A DNA stretch of 64,000 nt, taken from assembly GCA_021018815.1 (NCBI GenBank), contig JAITYX010000026.1, positions 2,790,001 to 2,854,000 on the forward strand, given 5' to 3'. Made by a program: the position numbers and the translations under genes. The DNA is from Talinum fruticosum. Taxonomy: Eukaryota; Streptophyta; Magnoliopsida; Caryophyllales; Talinaceae. The stretch's first letter is position 1, and every line of letters begins with the position of its first letter. Shown one piece after another: positions 11,061-23,353 of the stretch. The notes under the pieces are model-generated. The model had not been told where the DNA came from. It ran no database searches and worked only from the letters and a program-made list of their open reading frames with translations.

Positions 11061-11183
11061 CAGAAATATTCTAAGTACGAATCACATCACTCATTACTCT
11101 ATATTACGAGATATTCCACTGAGTAAGATCGAAAACTCATGATTATTTTACTAACAAAATTTCTATCTAAGTATGAATGCCTT

Positions 11184-11200
11184 TCATCAAAAAGGGGAGA
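11184..11200 (+). other. Polypurine tract of S2
   Basis: 'caaaaaggggaga' immediately before the LTR start at 11202 is the plus-strand primer site. Comparable tracts end at 1951 (S4), 37099 (S1) and, on the minus strand, begin at 20727 (S3). Confidence 0.8.
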
Positions 11201-11201
11201 T

Positions 11202-12692
11202 TGAAGACTTAGACTCGAATCTAGATCATTCTAAGTACTACATAAAGACTCAGGTACAACCCTCATCCCTCCTAAGTTTTGATTACAAGTCATTTTGAGT
11301 ACCATAGAAACTCCTGTTTAAGTTTTCATTTGATTCCGATCGACTCAAAACACATGTTCTTGTCTATCTTCTCACATTCACATTTCTTAGTCACCCGGAC
11401 ACCACTCGGACTTATCGCATGTTCAAATAATCTCTCAAACACTTCTTATCCGAGTTCTAACTACATATTTGGAAAGTAAAGTGAATTACGACATTAATTC
11501 ATCTTTCTAAGTCGAGTATATTTGTTTGAGAATTATTTGTCCAGATCAAGTACATATACTCGATGTTTTCACTTTTATAACTTGATCTTTCTTAGGACTG
11601 ACTCTCATTGAATTTGAGTTTAATGAATATTAGACTCGGAAAATTTCACTCTTCTAGGCCGGAGATAATATGTACTTATTTATCCTAATTAAATCATTAT
11701 CTATGCCTAATCTTCGACAAAAGTATTTTATACTTTAAGAACCAAAACTGTTGACTTTTGTAGGTTATCCAAATGAGGTTATCTTAATTTTGAATTACAA
11801 AAGTAACCGGCTTCAAGTTGTCAATCACCGGTAGACAAAGCTTTTCTACTTTTGAACAACGCTCGGACGTTGTGTCGGGGTTGTCTGTTTCCAAAGCTGG
11901 AAAAACTCAACGCTAAGCTCAACGGTGGTTTCCACCCTACTTTTCGAGACAACACCTGTTGATTGAAGCACCTTTAGGAGCCAAGAACAGTTGCATAACG
12001 TTCACATCTCAACGGATCTTTTACGAGCGACTCGGAAGAACCGTTACTGACGAGTCAAGAAGGACTTACGTTCAGAAATTAATCACAACGGCTAATCTAT
12101 TTGGTCATCTATAAATAGAAGCCACCTCTCAAGACTTGAAGATTGCTTGGAATTATTGTTGAAACACATTACTTAAGCAAAAGTCATTGTATTCATACTC
12201 AATCTTCTACTTACAACTCCCAACTTGTAAATCATACTTTTTTAGTTGTAAAGTCTTGTAATTAGTTAAATACTCTTCTTAATTTCTAAGTAAGGTCCCT
12301 TGACTGAGTTGTAAAGGTTAACTCAGCTCGGTTGTCCCTAGTTGTAAAGGTTACCTCGGTTAGGAAGTACTAGATCGGATAAGGGAATTTCGAGTCTAGG
12401 AAAACTCTGTAAGGAATTATTTAAGGGAGCAATTCTGGTTGAGTCGAGTCTATTGTATTTTGTGGAGTCAAAATAGTGGATTTGACTTGGTGCTTGGACT
12501 AGCAGTGTCCGTGGTTTTCTGCCCCAGGAGGGTTTCCACGTATATCCGAGTTTACATTCTTACGGGTCCAATCTAGACTCGGATTGGCTTGATTATTCTT
12601 TTCAAGCTGATATTTTCCAAGTTTGTGAAAATTTCCTATCACCCTATTCACCCCCTTTAGGGTGACTAAGTCTCTCCAAGAGCAAACCTTCA
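11202..12692 (+). repeat. 3' LTR of S2
   Basis: The 1491-bp LTR starts TGAAGACTTAGACTCG and ends 'gagcaaaccttca'. It has one copy of the 63-bp unit. After 12692 the sequence is CACTA TNP2 coding on the minus strand. Confidence 0.9.
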
Positions 12693-14668
12693 TTTTGCAA
12701 CATAGTATTACATAGGTCAACCGAATTTCCCACATTAGAGCTGTAACCATTAGGCAATTTAACTTGTCTAAGCCATTCACAAATGGCTCTTCTTTAATCT
12801 AAGGACAATGAAAACTTTACATTTGGCTTTCGGGTTTGACCTCCGGGCATTTCACCTAACAAATTCAACTCCTCTCTACTACAAAGTATTGCCATGTCCA
12901 CATGATCTTCGATGTTGTCTTTTTTTTTTTTTTTTTACCTGGCACATCCATCACTGTAGTGATAATGTTTTCGAAACTTTTTCTCAATGTGCATCACATC
13001 TAGGTTGTGACACAATCGGAGATCTTTCCATTAAGGTAATTCCCAAAATATACTATGTTTTGTCCAATTATGTTCATTCTCTTGAAATCTCGGAATTTGA
13101 AAATGAACACGAGTTAATCACTTTATGACAATTTGATAACAAAGTGTACAACTCTTCCCCAGTGGCCTGTTTAGGTGGACCTCCTCGAACAACGACGCCT
13201 TTTGAAACGCCGACTTGTTACTCCTGTATGAATGGTTACGTGGTAAGAATCGGCGATGACAATCAAACCACGATGGTTTTTGCCTATATTGTAATTGTAA
13301 GGTAGGTTGTTCATGTGTGTAGACCGGACATGCCAGTAGACCATGTGTACTCCATCCGGATAACATTCCATATGCTTGGAAAGTCGTTGATATTCCAAAT
13401 TACAGCGCCCACATTTGAAAATTTAATCAAACAGATATGTCATATGTTTTTACCCCAGCCCATAACATTTTTAATTCATCAATCAATGGTTGTAAGAAAA
13501 CATCTATCCTATTCTTTGGATTTGTTGGACCTGGGATGACACGTTAAAAACATAAACGGAATAGTCATGCACATCTCTCGACAGCGAGGTTGTAAGGTGT
13601 AACAACAACCGGCCACACAGAGTACGATCTCTCCGCCATTAAGAATGGGGTGAAACCATCAGCACACTAGGATAATGTAGGACATTAGGATCTTTAACAT
13701 GCTCATTGTGCCATCTCATATGCTTTGTAGTGGTACTAGAAGTATACGATCTTTAGAGTCTCGGAATTCAAGATAAGTAATGCATCTTTGCAAACGATGT
13801 TCCTTTTTTCTTCCGAGAATTAGACTTCCTCGATTTTTGTCTATCATATCCACAAAACTTACAACACTCTAGGTTTGCATCATCTTTATAATACAACATA
13901 CAACCCTTCGGGCAACAATCAATTTCGTGAATGTCCAAGCCTAATTCTTTCACTTTTCTCTTCAAATGATTGTATTTCTTTGGAATCCTACTACCTTGGG
14001 GACATGCATCCATTAATATGCCAAGCATATCATTCATACAACTATGAGAAATGTTGTGAGTTACTTTTAGGCTTAATAATCGGACATGGGCCTCAAGTTC
14101 GGACATATTTCCCCCATCATACAAAGGTTGTTAGGCAGCTTGAAGCATATTGTAAAACATTTCAACATTTGGATTCGGGAATATGTACGCTTAGTTCCCT
14201 CTCATTACATCATTGATCATATTTTGCATATGGTTGTCATCATGATGATTATTATTATTATTATTATCATAATGATCATTTTGACCATAACCATCTGCAA
14301 TACCCTCCTCACTCCCTTGATGATATATGTCATTGTGAGAGGTCTAACTCATAGCACCGTAATTAGTGTACACAGGGTGTGTAGTACTTTGACCGTGAAA
14401 TTGTTGACCGTCTACTTTCCCATTACTTGTCCAAGTACTAGTAGCCCGGCATAACACCCTTTTTATACGGATGTTATTTCACAACATCGGAACTTTGATA
14501 AGTCATATTCTTACACTTCTTACACGAACATCCGTACTGGCCACCTATTATGTAATCCTGTTAACTTTTCGCATAATTATCAAAGTCATCTACTCCATCC
14601 AACCACTCTCTACTTATTCCACCAGAGGACTTCTCCTCTTATACATCTATTGTCGATGTAATGGCCCT
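12693..14668 (-). pseudogene. CACTA E1 TNP2 transposase, N-terminal and catalytic part
   Basis: Minus-strand similarity begins near 14660 with MYKRRSP, then a CSCKKCKNMTYQSSD zinc-type head (about 14540). Next come KKYNHLKRKVKELGLDIHEID with CPKGCMLYYKDD and CKFCGYDR (13768-14124). The transposase_21 domain follows: CADGFTPFL, PVVVTPYNL, VIPGPTNPKNRIDVFLQPLI, MLSGWSTHGLLACP, KPSWFDCHRRFLP, then HNLDVMHIEK near 12980. It ends at VKLPNGYSSNVGNSVDL, where S2 is inserted. Several stops and frameshifts break it. In En/Spm, TNP2 is the transposase; this copy is dead. Confidence 0.88.
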
Positions 14669-14689
14669 TCCATATATACGTATAATTTC

Positions 14690-14885
14690 ACCATTTCTTA
14701 TTTTGTTCAATAATATAATAATAATAATAATAATCTTTCCTATATAGTTCAAATAAAAATAAATATAATTAATAATATCTAACTGCACACTTTATTGTTT
14801 CACTGTTTTTTACATTTTATTGAAATAAAAATAAACATTCTGAAAACATCAACAAAAGCATCATTAATATTATAATTGCACACTT

Positions 14886-14980
<95 letters not shown>

Positions 14981-15328
14981 GTTATTATTATTATTATTAT
15001 TATTATTAATATTTTCGTCTTTAGTGTATATATATCTTGTGTTATTTTGTCTTCTTTTTTTTTTAAGTTATGTTTTTAATTATTGGAGACTCAAATAAAA
15101 ATTCTTATAATAATAGAGGTATTGTAAAACGACTCGCATAATAATATTTCTTTAAATTTTCTTATAATATACGTACATCTGTTATTCATTTCACCATTTA
15201 TTATTTTGGTCAATAATATAATAATAATAATAACAATAACAATAATAATAATAATCGATAGTAAATTACATTATGAAAACAACTATAAAAATCTATTAAT
15301 ATTATAATTGCACATTTTATATAATAAA

Positions 15329-15364
<36 letters not shown>

Positions 15365-15590
15365 TAATAATTAATAATAGCGTCTTTAGTGTATATGTAG
15401 TGTTTTTTTTTCTTTTTAGTGTATATGTAGTGTTATTTTTCTTTTCATGTTTTGGTCTTTGTAATTTTGTCTTTTTTTTAGTTATATTTTAACGGTTGGA
15501 GACTCAAACAAAAATTCCTATAATGGACGTATTGCATACAACGACTGCCATAATAATATTTACTGAAATTTTCTATAATTAGGCTACAAT
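14690..15590 (+). repeat. Tandem duplication of about 0.4-0.5 kb, AT-rich
   Basis: Two copies (about 14690-15180 and 15192-15590) share the same series of landmarks: 'caccatttcttattttg/ttattattttgg', 'tattaatattataattgcac', an AAT repeat, 'gtctttagtgtatat', 'ttggagactcaaa', 'cgactcgcataataatatt/cgactgccataataatatt'. The first copy is longer because of its trinucleotide expansion. It lies upstream of the TNP2 coding start of E1. Confidence 0.75.
14890..15011 (+). repeat. (AAT)n followed by (ATT)n microsatellite
   Basis: About 16 AAT units run directly into about 22 ATT units, so the tract is an almost perfect inverted repeat that could form a long hairpin. The open frames across it (poly-Asn, poly-Ile) are artefacts. 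A second AAT tract lies at about 15322-15363. Confidence 0.95.
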
Positions 15591-16311
15591 TACAACTTGT
15601 TGAGTTTAGATGGATGACTCACCAATGTAAAAATATATGTGTAGAGTTATTTTGTCAGTTTTTATAAAGTGCTAGATCTAAATAATAACAACATGAATAA
15701 ATTTAATAAGACGTTGAGTTCTAATATAAAAAAACATAATAAACGTTAAATCGGGTTATCTACATATTAATATATTAACAAAAATCTATATATATATATA
15801 TATATTATCACAAATTTTGGCATAACTCATTATTATTTAATATACAACTACCATTACATAAATTTAAATAACTTTTATTCATATATAAATATCACAAATT
15901 TCAACTAACTTTTAAACTATTTAGTGATATCATCATGAAAATATCATCACAAATTCATACTAATTTGTAATTATCTCAATTCGCAAATTTATTATATATC
16001 ACCTTCTCAAATTTTACTCACAATAACATCATTATAATATTAATATCATAATATATCATAAAAACATAAACTAGTATTTTTTAATTTTTAATATAAATAA
16101 ATAACTATCAAAAACATTATTATCACTAATTTATGTACTAACCTTAATTACCGAATTTGTTGTAAAAGTGGTTCCCGGGCTTTTGGCTACGAGTCTAGGC
16201 GGCTTTCAATGGTTGACACACGTGTTCGATTTCGGCGAAAAATTCACAATTTAATTTCAGAATGTAAGTGAAAGAAAATGCTTTCAATTTTCACCTTCAG
16301 ACATTCCAAAT
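15591..16311. other. AT-rich leader of CACTA E1, no gene seen
   Basis: I see no coding potential. It includes a short TA run near 15788 and ends at the CAAAT (16307-16311) that is repeated at 30052-30056 on the other side of copia element S3. It is therefore assigned to E1. Confidence 0.5.
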
Positions 16312-17559
16312 TTAAGGTTTGCTCTTGGAGAGTATAAGTCATCCTAGAGGGGGTGAATAGGGTGATGAGAAAACTTGCTTGAAAATTAAAACATATATGA
16401 ATCCGAGGTGAGTGAGATGCAAGGATAAACTCGAAAACCATTAACTCATAATTCAATGCAAAGTGAAGAAGCAAATTAAACGACGCTTTAAGACTGTTCG
16501 AGTCTAGAATCCACTCGAAGAGTATAACTCGAAAGTACGTGGAAACCCTCCTGGGGCAGAAAATCACGGACCGTGCTAATCCGAACACGAAATCAAATCC
16601 ACTATTTTGAATCCACAAAATACAGTAGATCGACTTGACCTGAGTTGCTCCCTTAAACAACTCCTTACAAGTTTTTCCTAGACTCGAAATTACCTTATCT
16701 AATCTAGTACTTCCTAACCGAGATCACCCTTACGGTTAGGGAAAAATGAAGTTAACCCTTACAGCTTAGTCAAGGGACCTTGCTTAGAGAGTAAGAAAGA
16801 GAGTGTTTGTAATCGGGTACAAGACCTTACAACTCATAAAGTTATTAAATACGGAATTGGAGTTGTAAGTAGAAGATTGAGAATGAATACAATGACTTTT
16901 TGCTCAAGTATGTGTATTCACAATAGATTCGGCAATCTTCAAGTCTTGAAAGTTGGCTTCTATTTATGTAACAACCCGACCCTAAATCACATTATTTATC
17001 TTATTAATTACAAGATTTATATAATTGAGCGCGTGCACTTCAATTCGATATTTTACATTTAAATTACTTTTATATACGTGTTATGCAACTCGAGCGACGA
17101 AGTGGCCCCGATAAAAATCTCATAATAATAATTATAAATCACGCATATGTTTAAAAGAGAAAATTTTAAATTTTACAAGAGATGGTATATGATTGCAAGG
17201 TCATTAATATTACATTTTAAGTGAACAATTATATTTATAATTTGTAAACATCATCAATAAAATTAAATAAAATTAAAAAGTAACAAAAATAATAAATAAA
17301 TACATAAAAATAAGCATAAAAAAATAAAACAAAAAAATAATAATAAATAACCAGATTTTTCAAGAGAAAAATCCAGAATTGAAGTATTTGGAATCGAAAA
17401 AAAAAGAAGGAAGAAGAGAGGCGATTAAGATCAAAATAATCGGGCAAGTTCAATTTCAATTTCCTCACTTGCTTCCTTCCTCTACTCCTCCCGTTCCTCT
17501 GCCTTCCCCATCCTTCCTCGCTTCTCCCTCCTCGCGGGCGCCTCCTCCGACCACCAGCG

Positions 17560-17650
17560 TGACCGACGCCGGCCGAGAGGACCGACGCCGGCCGGAGGAC
17601 CGACGCCGCCGGGAGGACCGACGCCGCCGGAGGACCGGCGCCGGCCTTCG
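17560..17650 (+). repeat. GC-rich minisatellite in G1
   Basis: About five copies of a 17-18-bp unit like 'gaggaccgacgccggccg' stand out in an AT-rich window. They sit in a CT-rich, leader-like stretch (17460-17880) that ends in 'gaaggtaaaaacg', which could be a splice donor. The open frame at 17379-17750 is a by-product of this composition. Confidence 0.85.
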
Positions 17651-18456
17651 CTCTCCCTCCCTTCTCTCTCTGCCGCGCTCGCTACCTCCTTCTCCCTCTC
17701 TTATCGCGCTCGCTCCCCGCCTCCCGATTCCTCTCGTCGCGGTTCGCTAGGCAGCCAACCCTAGCCGCAGCGGCCACCGGAGTTCGTCGCCGCCTCGCCA
17801 AGTGGTTGCCGGTGCAGCCGCTGTCCACCACCACCCCCTGCTCATCCTCCTTGACTTCTCCTCTTCGAATTTGAAGGTAAAAACGCTAAACCCTAAATTA
17901 TCAAGTTTCTTATTTATTTAGGCAATTGTAATTATAAATTGAAATATATGATTTAGAAGTATGTGTTGAGTGAATTTGAAGATTGATTTTGAGAAATTCG
18001 AATTGGTGTGGATGATTGAGTTGTGGCTTTGATGGATTGATTATGTATAAATGCGAAGGAATGTAATTGCTCTTGAGAAATTATAATTTAGAGAATGAAA
18101 CTAGGGATGTTTTGTTATATAATTGAGTAATTGGATGGATTCCGATATTTTGAGGAATGACTATACTGAGCAAACGTAGGGCGAGTATATGTATAAGTCG
18201 AACTAGCTAATGTGTAATTGCAGAGGTGCGAGAAAATAGTCCAAGCATTAAGTTTGCCTAATTGTGATTGTCAATGTGAATTTTGTTGTGAGAATAATGC
18301 TCATGACCTTAAATTGGGATATGTATGAATCTTGAGCGATTCGGTAAATTGTGAAAGTTTCATATAGAAAGGCATGTGGTGGATTAATTAATTACTTAAG
18401 TAGGGGTTTTGAATGCAATAAAGGGAGAAAGAATAAACTAGGAATAAGTGTTCAAT

Positions 18457-18458
<2 letters not shown>

Positions 18459-18542
<84 letters not shown>
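18459..18542 (+). repeat. (TA)n microsatellite in G1
   Basis: An uninterrupted run of about 41 TA units. The predicted Tyr/Ile repeat peptide across it is not a gene. Confidence 0.98.
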
Positions 18543-18544
<2 letters not shown>

Positions 18545-18846
18545 ATTTTCAATCCAAGTCAACTAACGAATTGAATTACATCAAAATCATTGATTATCTA
18601 ATTGGCCTAATCAACTTCTTTAATTAGTATGCATTATATTCAATATTTGAAATGGAATTAACGCAGTGAAATTATGTAAGAAAACGTAGTTTAACCGATT
18701 ACGTAATAAATATAGAAAATAAGATAAATTGTTAACGCTTATACAAATTCAATTATTGAAACTTAAGAGAAACATTATTAATAATAAAATTTATCGAAAC
18801 AGAAATGAGGCCACTTCGTTGCCGAACAGCTGCTGACTCAAATTTC

Positions 18847-18853
18847 TATAAAA
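18847..18853 (+). promoter_or_regulatory. TATA box of solo LTR G1
   Basis: 'ctataaaaggggag' in the U3/R part of G1 gives the orientation of the solo LTR. I see no downstream gene inside the LTR. Confidence 0.5.
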
Positions 18854-20726
18854 GGGGAGAAACAAATATTCTCGGTTGAGGTACGTTCATTACCTGTACC
18901 TTTCGAAAACTCACATGTTTCATCAAATCTCAACATCTCTCATATATATAACTAATAATGAATCATTTACAAATCAAGTTTGGCCACCTAATCAAGTGGT
19001 CCCCGCCCACTTATCAATTATCGGGGCTTATGCCCATCAATTATCAATAATCAAGGCTTATGCCCAACCCGCGGCTTCAACTCGGGTTCTCGGTCGGCCC
19101 GGGAGGTGTGCACCTTACTAAGATCGTATCAATTATCAAGGGGTTCCACTTTCGGATAATAAACGGCAAGCAAGTTTTAATTATATTCTCTCCCCGGATT
19201 TCAAACTAAAATGAATTGAAATGCGCGCGCTCAAAATTATTTAACTCGTGCAAGAATGTTCGTACTGAGTTTTGACTCATTCTTCGAATTATTTTAATGT
19301 TTTTGTTTTTAGGAAAAGCATATGTGAACAGTCCTTTGCCTAAGGAGCCTCGACGGGAGCAAGACCTAGCTGGGTATGTCGTTATTATTGTACTATGATG
19401 GGATTAGATGCTCACGAGTGATTCTCATCCTCGTTAAATTCCGGGTTTGACTTTGGAATGTATGTAAATATTGCGTATTTCCTATCGTAGGTTGCTGTAT
19501 TGGCTTGTTTAATGTATAAAGGTTTAGCAGGACTCTAATTTGGGATTGGCTTATTTATATTGCCGGGCTTGGCTCCGTGCAACAAAAAATTTAGTGCTTT
19601 CACGGACTTAAGCATAACCGATAAACACAAAGTTGCTATGGTGTTTTATTTTTAGCCTTGTCCTATTATTAGGGCGGCGGTGACACCCTCGGTCGTTAAC
19701 TTCCGCTACGACCTTACCTAATATTCCCGAATTAGGGAATTATTAAGTAATGGTAACTGGGGCGTTACAATTTATAGGTGACCAAGCAGCTTAGCCGTTG
19801 TGTCCATCTTCCGATTGGAAGTCTTTGTGACCGTTGTAAAGGATTTTCCGAGTCACTTAGAAAATATCCGTTGAGATATGAACGTTGAGCAACGGTTCTT
19901 GACTCCTTTGGAAGTCCCAAAATCACGAGTACTGTCTTTAAAAATAAGGCGGAAACCATCGTTGAGCTTAGTGTTGCAGATTTCCAATTTTGGAAACGGA
20001 CAATCCCGACACGAGTGTACTGGGGCTAGGTCGGAGGTGGAAAAAGCCTTGTCTCGCTGGTGATTTGACGTCTTGAAGCCAGGTTACTTTTTAGTTCAAA
20101 ATTAGGATAGCCTCGTTTGAATAACTCCGCAAAAGTAAATCAATTTGGTTCTCAAAGTATAAAATACTTTGGTCCAAGATTAGACACGAGATAATAACGT
20201 AATTAATATAATTAAGTGACTAATTATCCGAGTTAGAAAAGGAATGGGAATTTCGAGTCTAATATCCATGAGGCTCAAATTCCATCCGAGTTAGTCTAAG
20301 TTAGAATCAAGTTAGATAAAGAATATCGAGTAAACAAACTTGATCTAGACTAAACGAGGTCAAACTAAATAAGCCGACTTGGAATAGAGAATTATCGGTG
20401 TGATTCCTGTAACATGAAGTCGGACGTGAGTTTATGTGCGCGAACAAAAGTGTTTGAACATGCGATATACCCGAGTGTTGAGTGACTCGGAACCGAGTGT
20501 AAATAGGCATGTAGACGTAAGCTTTACGAGTCGGTTAGTCGATCGAGCAACAATCGGAAACATATATAGTAAATTCTATAACACTTAGAGAAAATTCTAT
20601 ATCACACGGAAAAGTTTCTAAGGCACACGGAATGGCTTGGAATCAAAACTCTATATGAGAAGACGTCTCATACCTGATTCCTTGATGGAACTCGGAAAAG
20701 TGTAAGTTTAAAGTCCGAGTCTTCAA

Positions 20727-20738
20727 TCTCCCCTTTTT
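20727..20738 (-). other. Polypurine tract of S3
   Basis: On the minus strand this reads 'aaaaaggggagat', immediately before the 3' LTR start at 20725. It matches the tract of S2. Confidence 0.8.
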
Positions 20739-21096
20739 GATAAAAGGCATTCCATACTTAGACGTAAACTTTGTTAGTGATAAAGATCCGATTATATAAG
20801 CTTGCTTAGAAGGTAACTTAAGAGATCATAGCAAGAGCGAAAGTAACAGAGTAAGAAATGAGATAAAATCGGATAGATACTCAACAATTATTTAAGAAAT
20901 GCATTGCTTCATTATCATCGGAAAAAATATTTACGAGAGGGTGGGAGAGACTCCCCTAAACAAGACAACAAATGTTTTCTATTCTCCCCTTGCCTTTCAA
21001 GTAAAAACAACAAAAAAAATGAGATGAATTCAACAAGAAGTACATATTTGATGTTTGGACAAAAACATGAAACACTTTAAATAAAAGACTAAAAAA

Positions 21097-22725
21097 CTAA
21101 GGGGGAAGGATTAGTCGAGGTTGAGGAGGAAGGATGAGAGGTGCGCCGCGGCTGATAAGATCTTGACGATGTGCTTGAGAGAGGCGGAGGAAATACGAGG
21201 ATCTCGGCATCGGCTCGGTTCCGAGTGGCCGACCCGGAACTAGGTCGTCTAGAGGCTCGTCCTCTTGGAACTCAGCGACCTGGAGGGGTGTGCTCGGCTG
21301 ACCTGCTGCTAACTTTCCTTGATCGGCGAGGTTCTTCTCACCCAATCGGACTACCGTTTGAGCTGATCACTTCGGTTGCTCTTCAGGAGCACCCGGACCC
21401 TCGATTCTCTGGTCCCCGACCTTCTTGTTCTCCTTGCCCTGCTGGTTCTCCTTGATCGGATGGAGCTGCCTCAGCCGAAGGTTCCTCCGCTTCTTCTTCT
21501 CCTTCTTCTTCTTCTCCTCTCGTCCGAAGAGGACTTGGCGAGGCTTGAGGATTCCTCGGAGGTGTTTGAGTCTCCTTGATCCCGAGCCGCCTTGGAACGT
21601 CTCTCCTAAAGGAGCTCGATCAACTCCCTCTGCTCTTTCACCAAAGCCTTCATCTCAAGGAGCATGTCCTACTGCTCTTGAAGTTGAGATTGGGCGGTTT
21701 TCCGGTTGATGGTCATAAAGCTGGAAGACAGTCTTGAATGACCGAAGAAGGTCCTTAAGTTCCAAGGACACGAGAAGAAATTTTGTCCATGAAAGCGAGT
21801 GGACAAAATGGAAGAAAGATTTTTAGAAGCACTTGAGGTGGAGGCGCCACCGGGTGGAACAGGAAGAGAAAGAGGGCGTCTTTACGAGTCCGAGGCGGAG
21901 AAGGTGGCCTAAGCTCTAAGTCGTGAACCCAAACACCAGGTTGGGTTTCCGATATCCGTACCCCGAAGTTCCTTTTTGCCAACTACAATGGCAGCCTCGA
22001 AACTACGTTCGAGTATGAGGGAAGAGGAACTTTGAATTGTTTGAAAATGAGAGTGAGAGGAGCACCGAAAGGAGAGGGGTGTTCTTCTTGTTACGAGTTT
22101 GAGCTGGCACAGCTGCCATTTACTCAATGATGGAAGGAAAGAGGTCTACTTCGTAGCCCTCTAGGATGTCAAAAAGAGCTTTAAGATGCTTGGAGTTAGG
22201 GTTCTCCTTGCTTGGAGTGCTGTGAGAAGAAACTTCTCATCTGCAAGAAACACGAAGGCGAGCTTCGACTTTAGTTGGGTCACGTAAAAGTTTTTGCGTG
22301 ACCCGGGGAACTCTTTGCATACTTTTCAAAGAAGTCGTCGGTGACCTCATTGAAAGGTATTGGACTTGCTGTTCAAGAAGAGGGAAGATACTTTGAACAG
22401 GACAATGGAGGCGGGAAGTATTGATTCGAACAATTATATTCGAACTCCGGAGGTTAGAATACCTTCGGAGCTGGAAAGATGAGTGTAAAACTCAAATACG
22501 AGTTCGGGATAGATGAACTCGCTGAAACAAAGAAAGTTGTAGACCCTGGTCGATCAGTATGTGAGGCAACCACGAAAATTTTGTGGTTGGGAAGAATTTA
22601 TCATCCGAGTGCAAGATGCTCTGGGTGACAAGGGGTTTAGAATTTGAGGGGCCTTCTTGGCTTTTTATGCGGGGTTTCTTTGTAGCAGAGCCAAGAAAAT
22701 CGGGGTGAGAACCTCTTTTCGGCTT
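21097..22725 (-). pseudogene. S3 third ORF (envelope position), broken
   Basis: It aligns with the third ORF of S2: KPKRGSHPDFLGSATKKPRIK at the start, then DDKFFPTTKFSWL. The start codon has become AAG (22723-22725). A glutamate-rich stretch corresponds to 21470-21600, and the C-terminal part (21097-21345) includes VAEFQEDEPLDDLVPG. Frameshifts separate the pieces. Role unknown, as for S2. Confidence 0.65.
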
Positions 22726-22946
22726 GAGAGAGAATAGAAGAAAAGAGCTCGAAGAGAGTGAAAGATAAAAGGAAAAGGTAGAAGAAGAATGAGTTTGAGA
22801 GCAACAGAGCTTACTTGAGATATTCTTCACGAAGCTTGAGAGCCCCGTGTTTTGCTTTTAGTCACCGAGAACATGGTCACGAGGATTTGATTTCGAAAGA
22901 GAGAGTAAGCGAAGAGTAAAGTAAAGAAATGAAGGAGAATGGGCGC

Positions 22947-22954
22947 TATTTATA
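22947..22954 (-). promoter_or_regulatory. TATA box before the S3 third ORF
   Basis: TATAAATA on the minus strand lies 222 bases before the former start codon. It corresponds in position to the boxes in S1 and S2. Confidence 0.55.
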
Positions 22955-23353
22955 AGAAAAATAAACGTCCTTTAGTATCCGTTCGACTCAGCTCTTTCAG
23001 CGGTCACCTCGGACCGGTGTGACTGTTCTCTTCCACAGCGGTTAGAATTCCAGCGGTTTGTCTCCCAACGGCTAGTTGTCCGATCACGGCGCGAGAAAGA
23101 GAAAGAAAAAGAAGGATTTTGAAAACAAATTCTGAAATTCTCCACTTGTCTAGAGATGATTTCATAAGTTTTTATGTCCTTTTTGTTCAAAGTCTTAGTC
23201 CGACACAGCTAGGTTTCGAGTGACTCGAAACTGGAAATAAATAATAACTATTGGCTCAGTATCCCTAAATCAACTGAACTAATGGTTATTTAAGAAATGA
23301 AATCACATAACACATAATCATGCAATAAAAATTTTCACATAGAACGCAAATAA

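Larger units (their letters stand above)
3468..12692 (+). mobile_element. Full-length Sirevirus-like copia element S2
   Basis: The element is 9.2 kb with two LTRs, primer-binding site, gag, protease, integrase, RT/RNase H, a third ORF and a polypurine tract in that order. It splits the TNP2 reading frame of E1 between the codons for NTMLQ and MKSHDHHVF. The flanks are near-matching (TTTTC left, TTTTG right), a possible decayed 5-bp target duplication. A gag of the UBN2 type, long LTRs and an extra ORF after pol fit the Sirevirus lineage. All coding regions are broken. Confidence 0.85.
16967..19769 (+). mobile_element. Solo LTR G1, probable Ty3/gypsy chromovirus type
   Basis: The insertion starts TGTAACAACCCG and ends GGGGCGTTACA. 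It is bounded by a perfect 5-bp duplication ATTTA (16962-16966, 19770-19774). It is 2803 bp, has TG...CA ends, and carries no primer-binding site, polypurine tract, repeated ends or protein domain. A TATA box (18847) fits the plus orientation. TGTAAC-type ends and a multi-kb LTR suggest a Tekay/Del-like chromovirus; this lineage is inference. Confidence 0.8.
16312..20725 (-). repeat. 3' LTR of S3, interrupted by solo LTR G1
   Basis: On the minus strand it starts TGAAGACTCGGAC at 20725 and ends at 16312. The right piece is 19770-20725 and the left piece 16312-16966. G1 interrupts it exactly in the TATA region; the 5' LTR of S3 shows the uninterrupted site at 29096-29104. Confidence 0.9.

Noticed and set aside
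14876..15079. Poly-Asn/poly-Ile frame
   Set aside because: AAT/ATT microsatellite.
15385..15440. Possible CACTA end ('tgtagtg') upstream of TNP2
   Set aside because: It occurs twice 30-40 bases apart, without subterminal repeats or a matching partner. The E1 terminus at 30707 is far better.
17379..17750. 123-residue open frame rich in Arg and Pro
   Set aside because: It is produced by a GC-rich minisatellite and CT-rich leader. There is no domain, and it begins in A-rich non-coding sequence.
18351..18566. Open frame with a long Tyr/Ile repeat
   Set aside because: It is the translation of a TA microsatellite inside a solo LTR.
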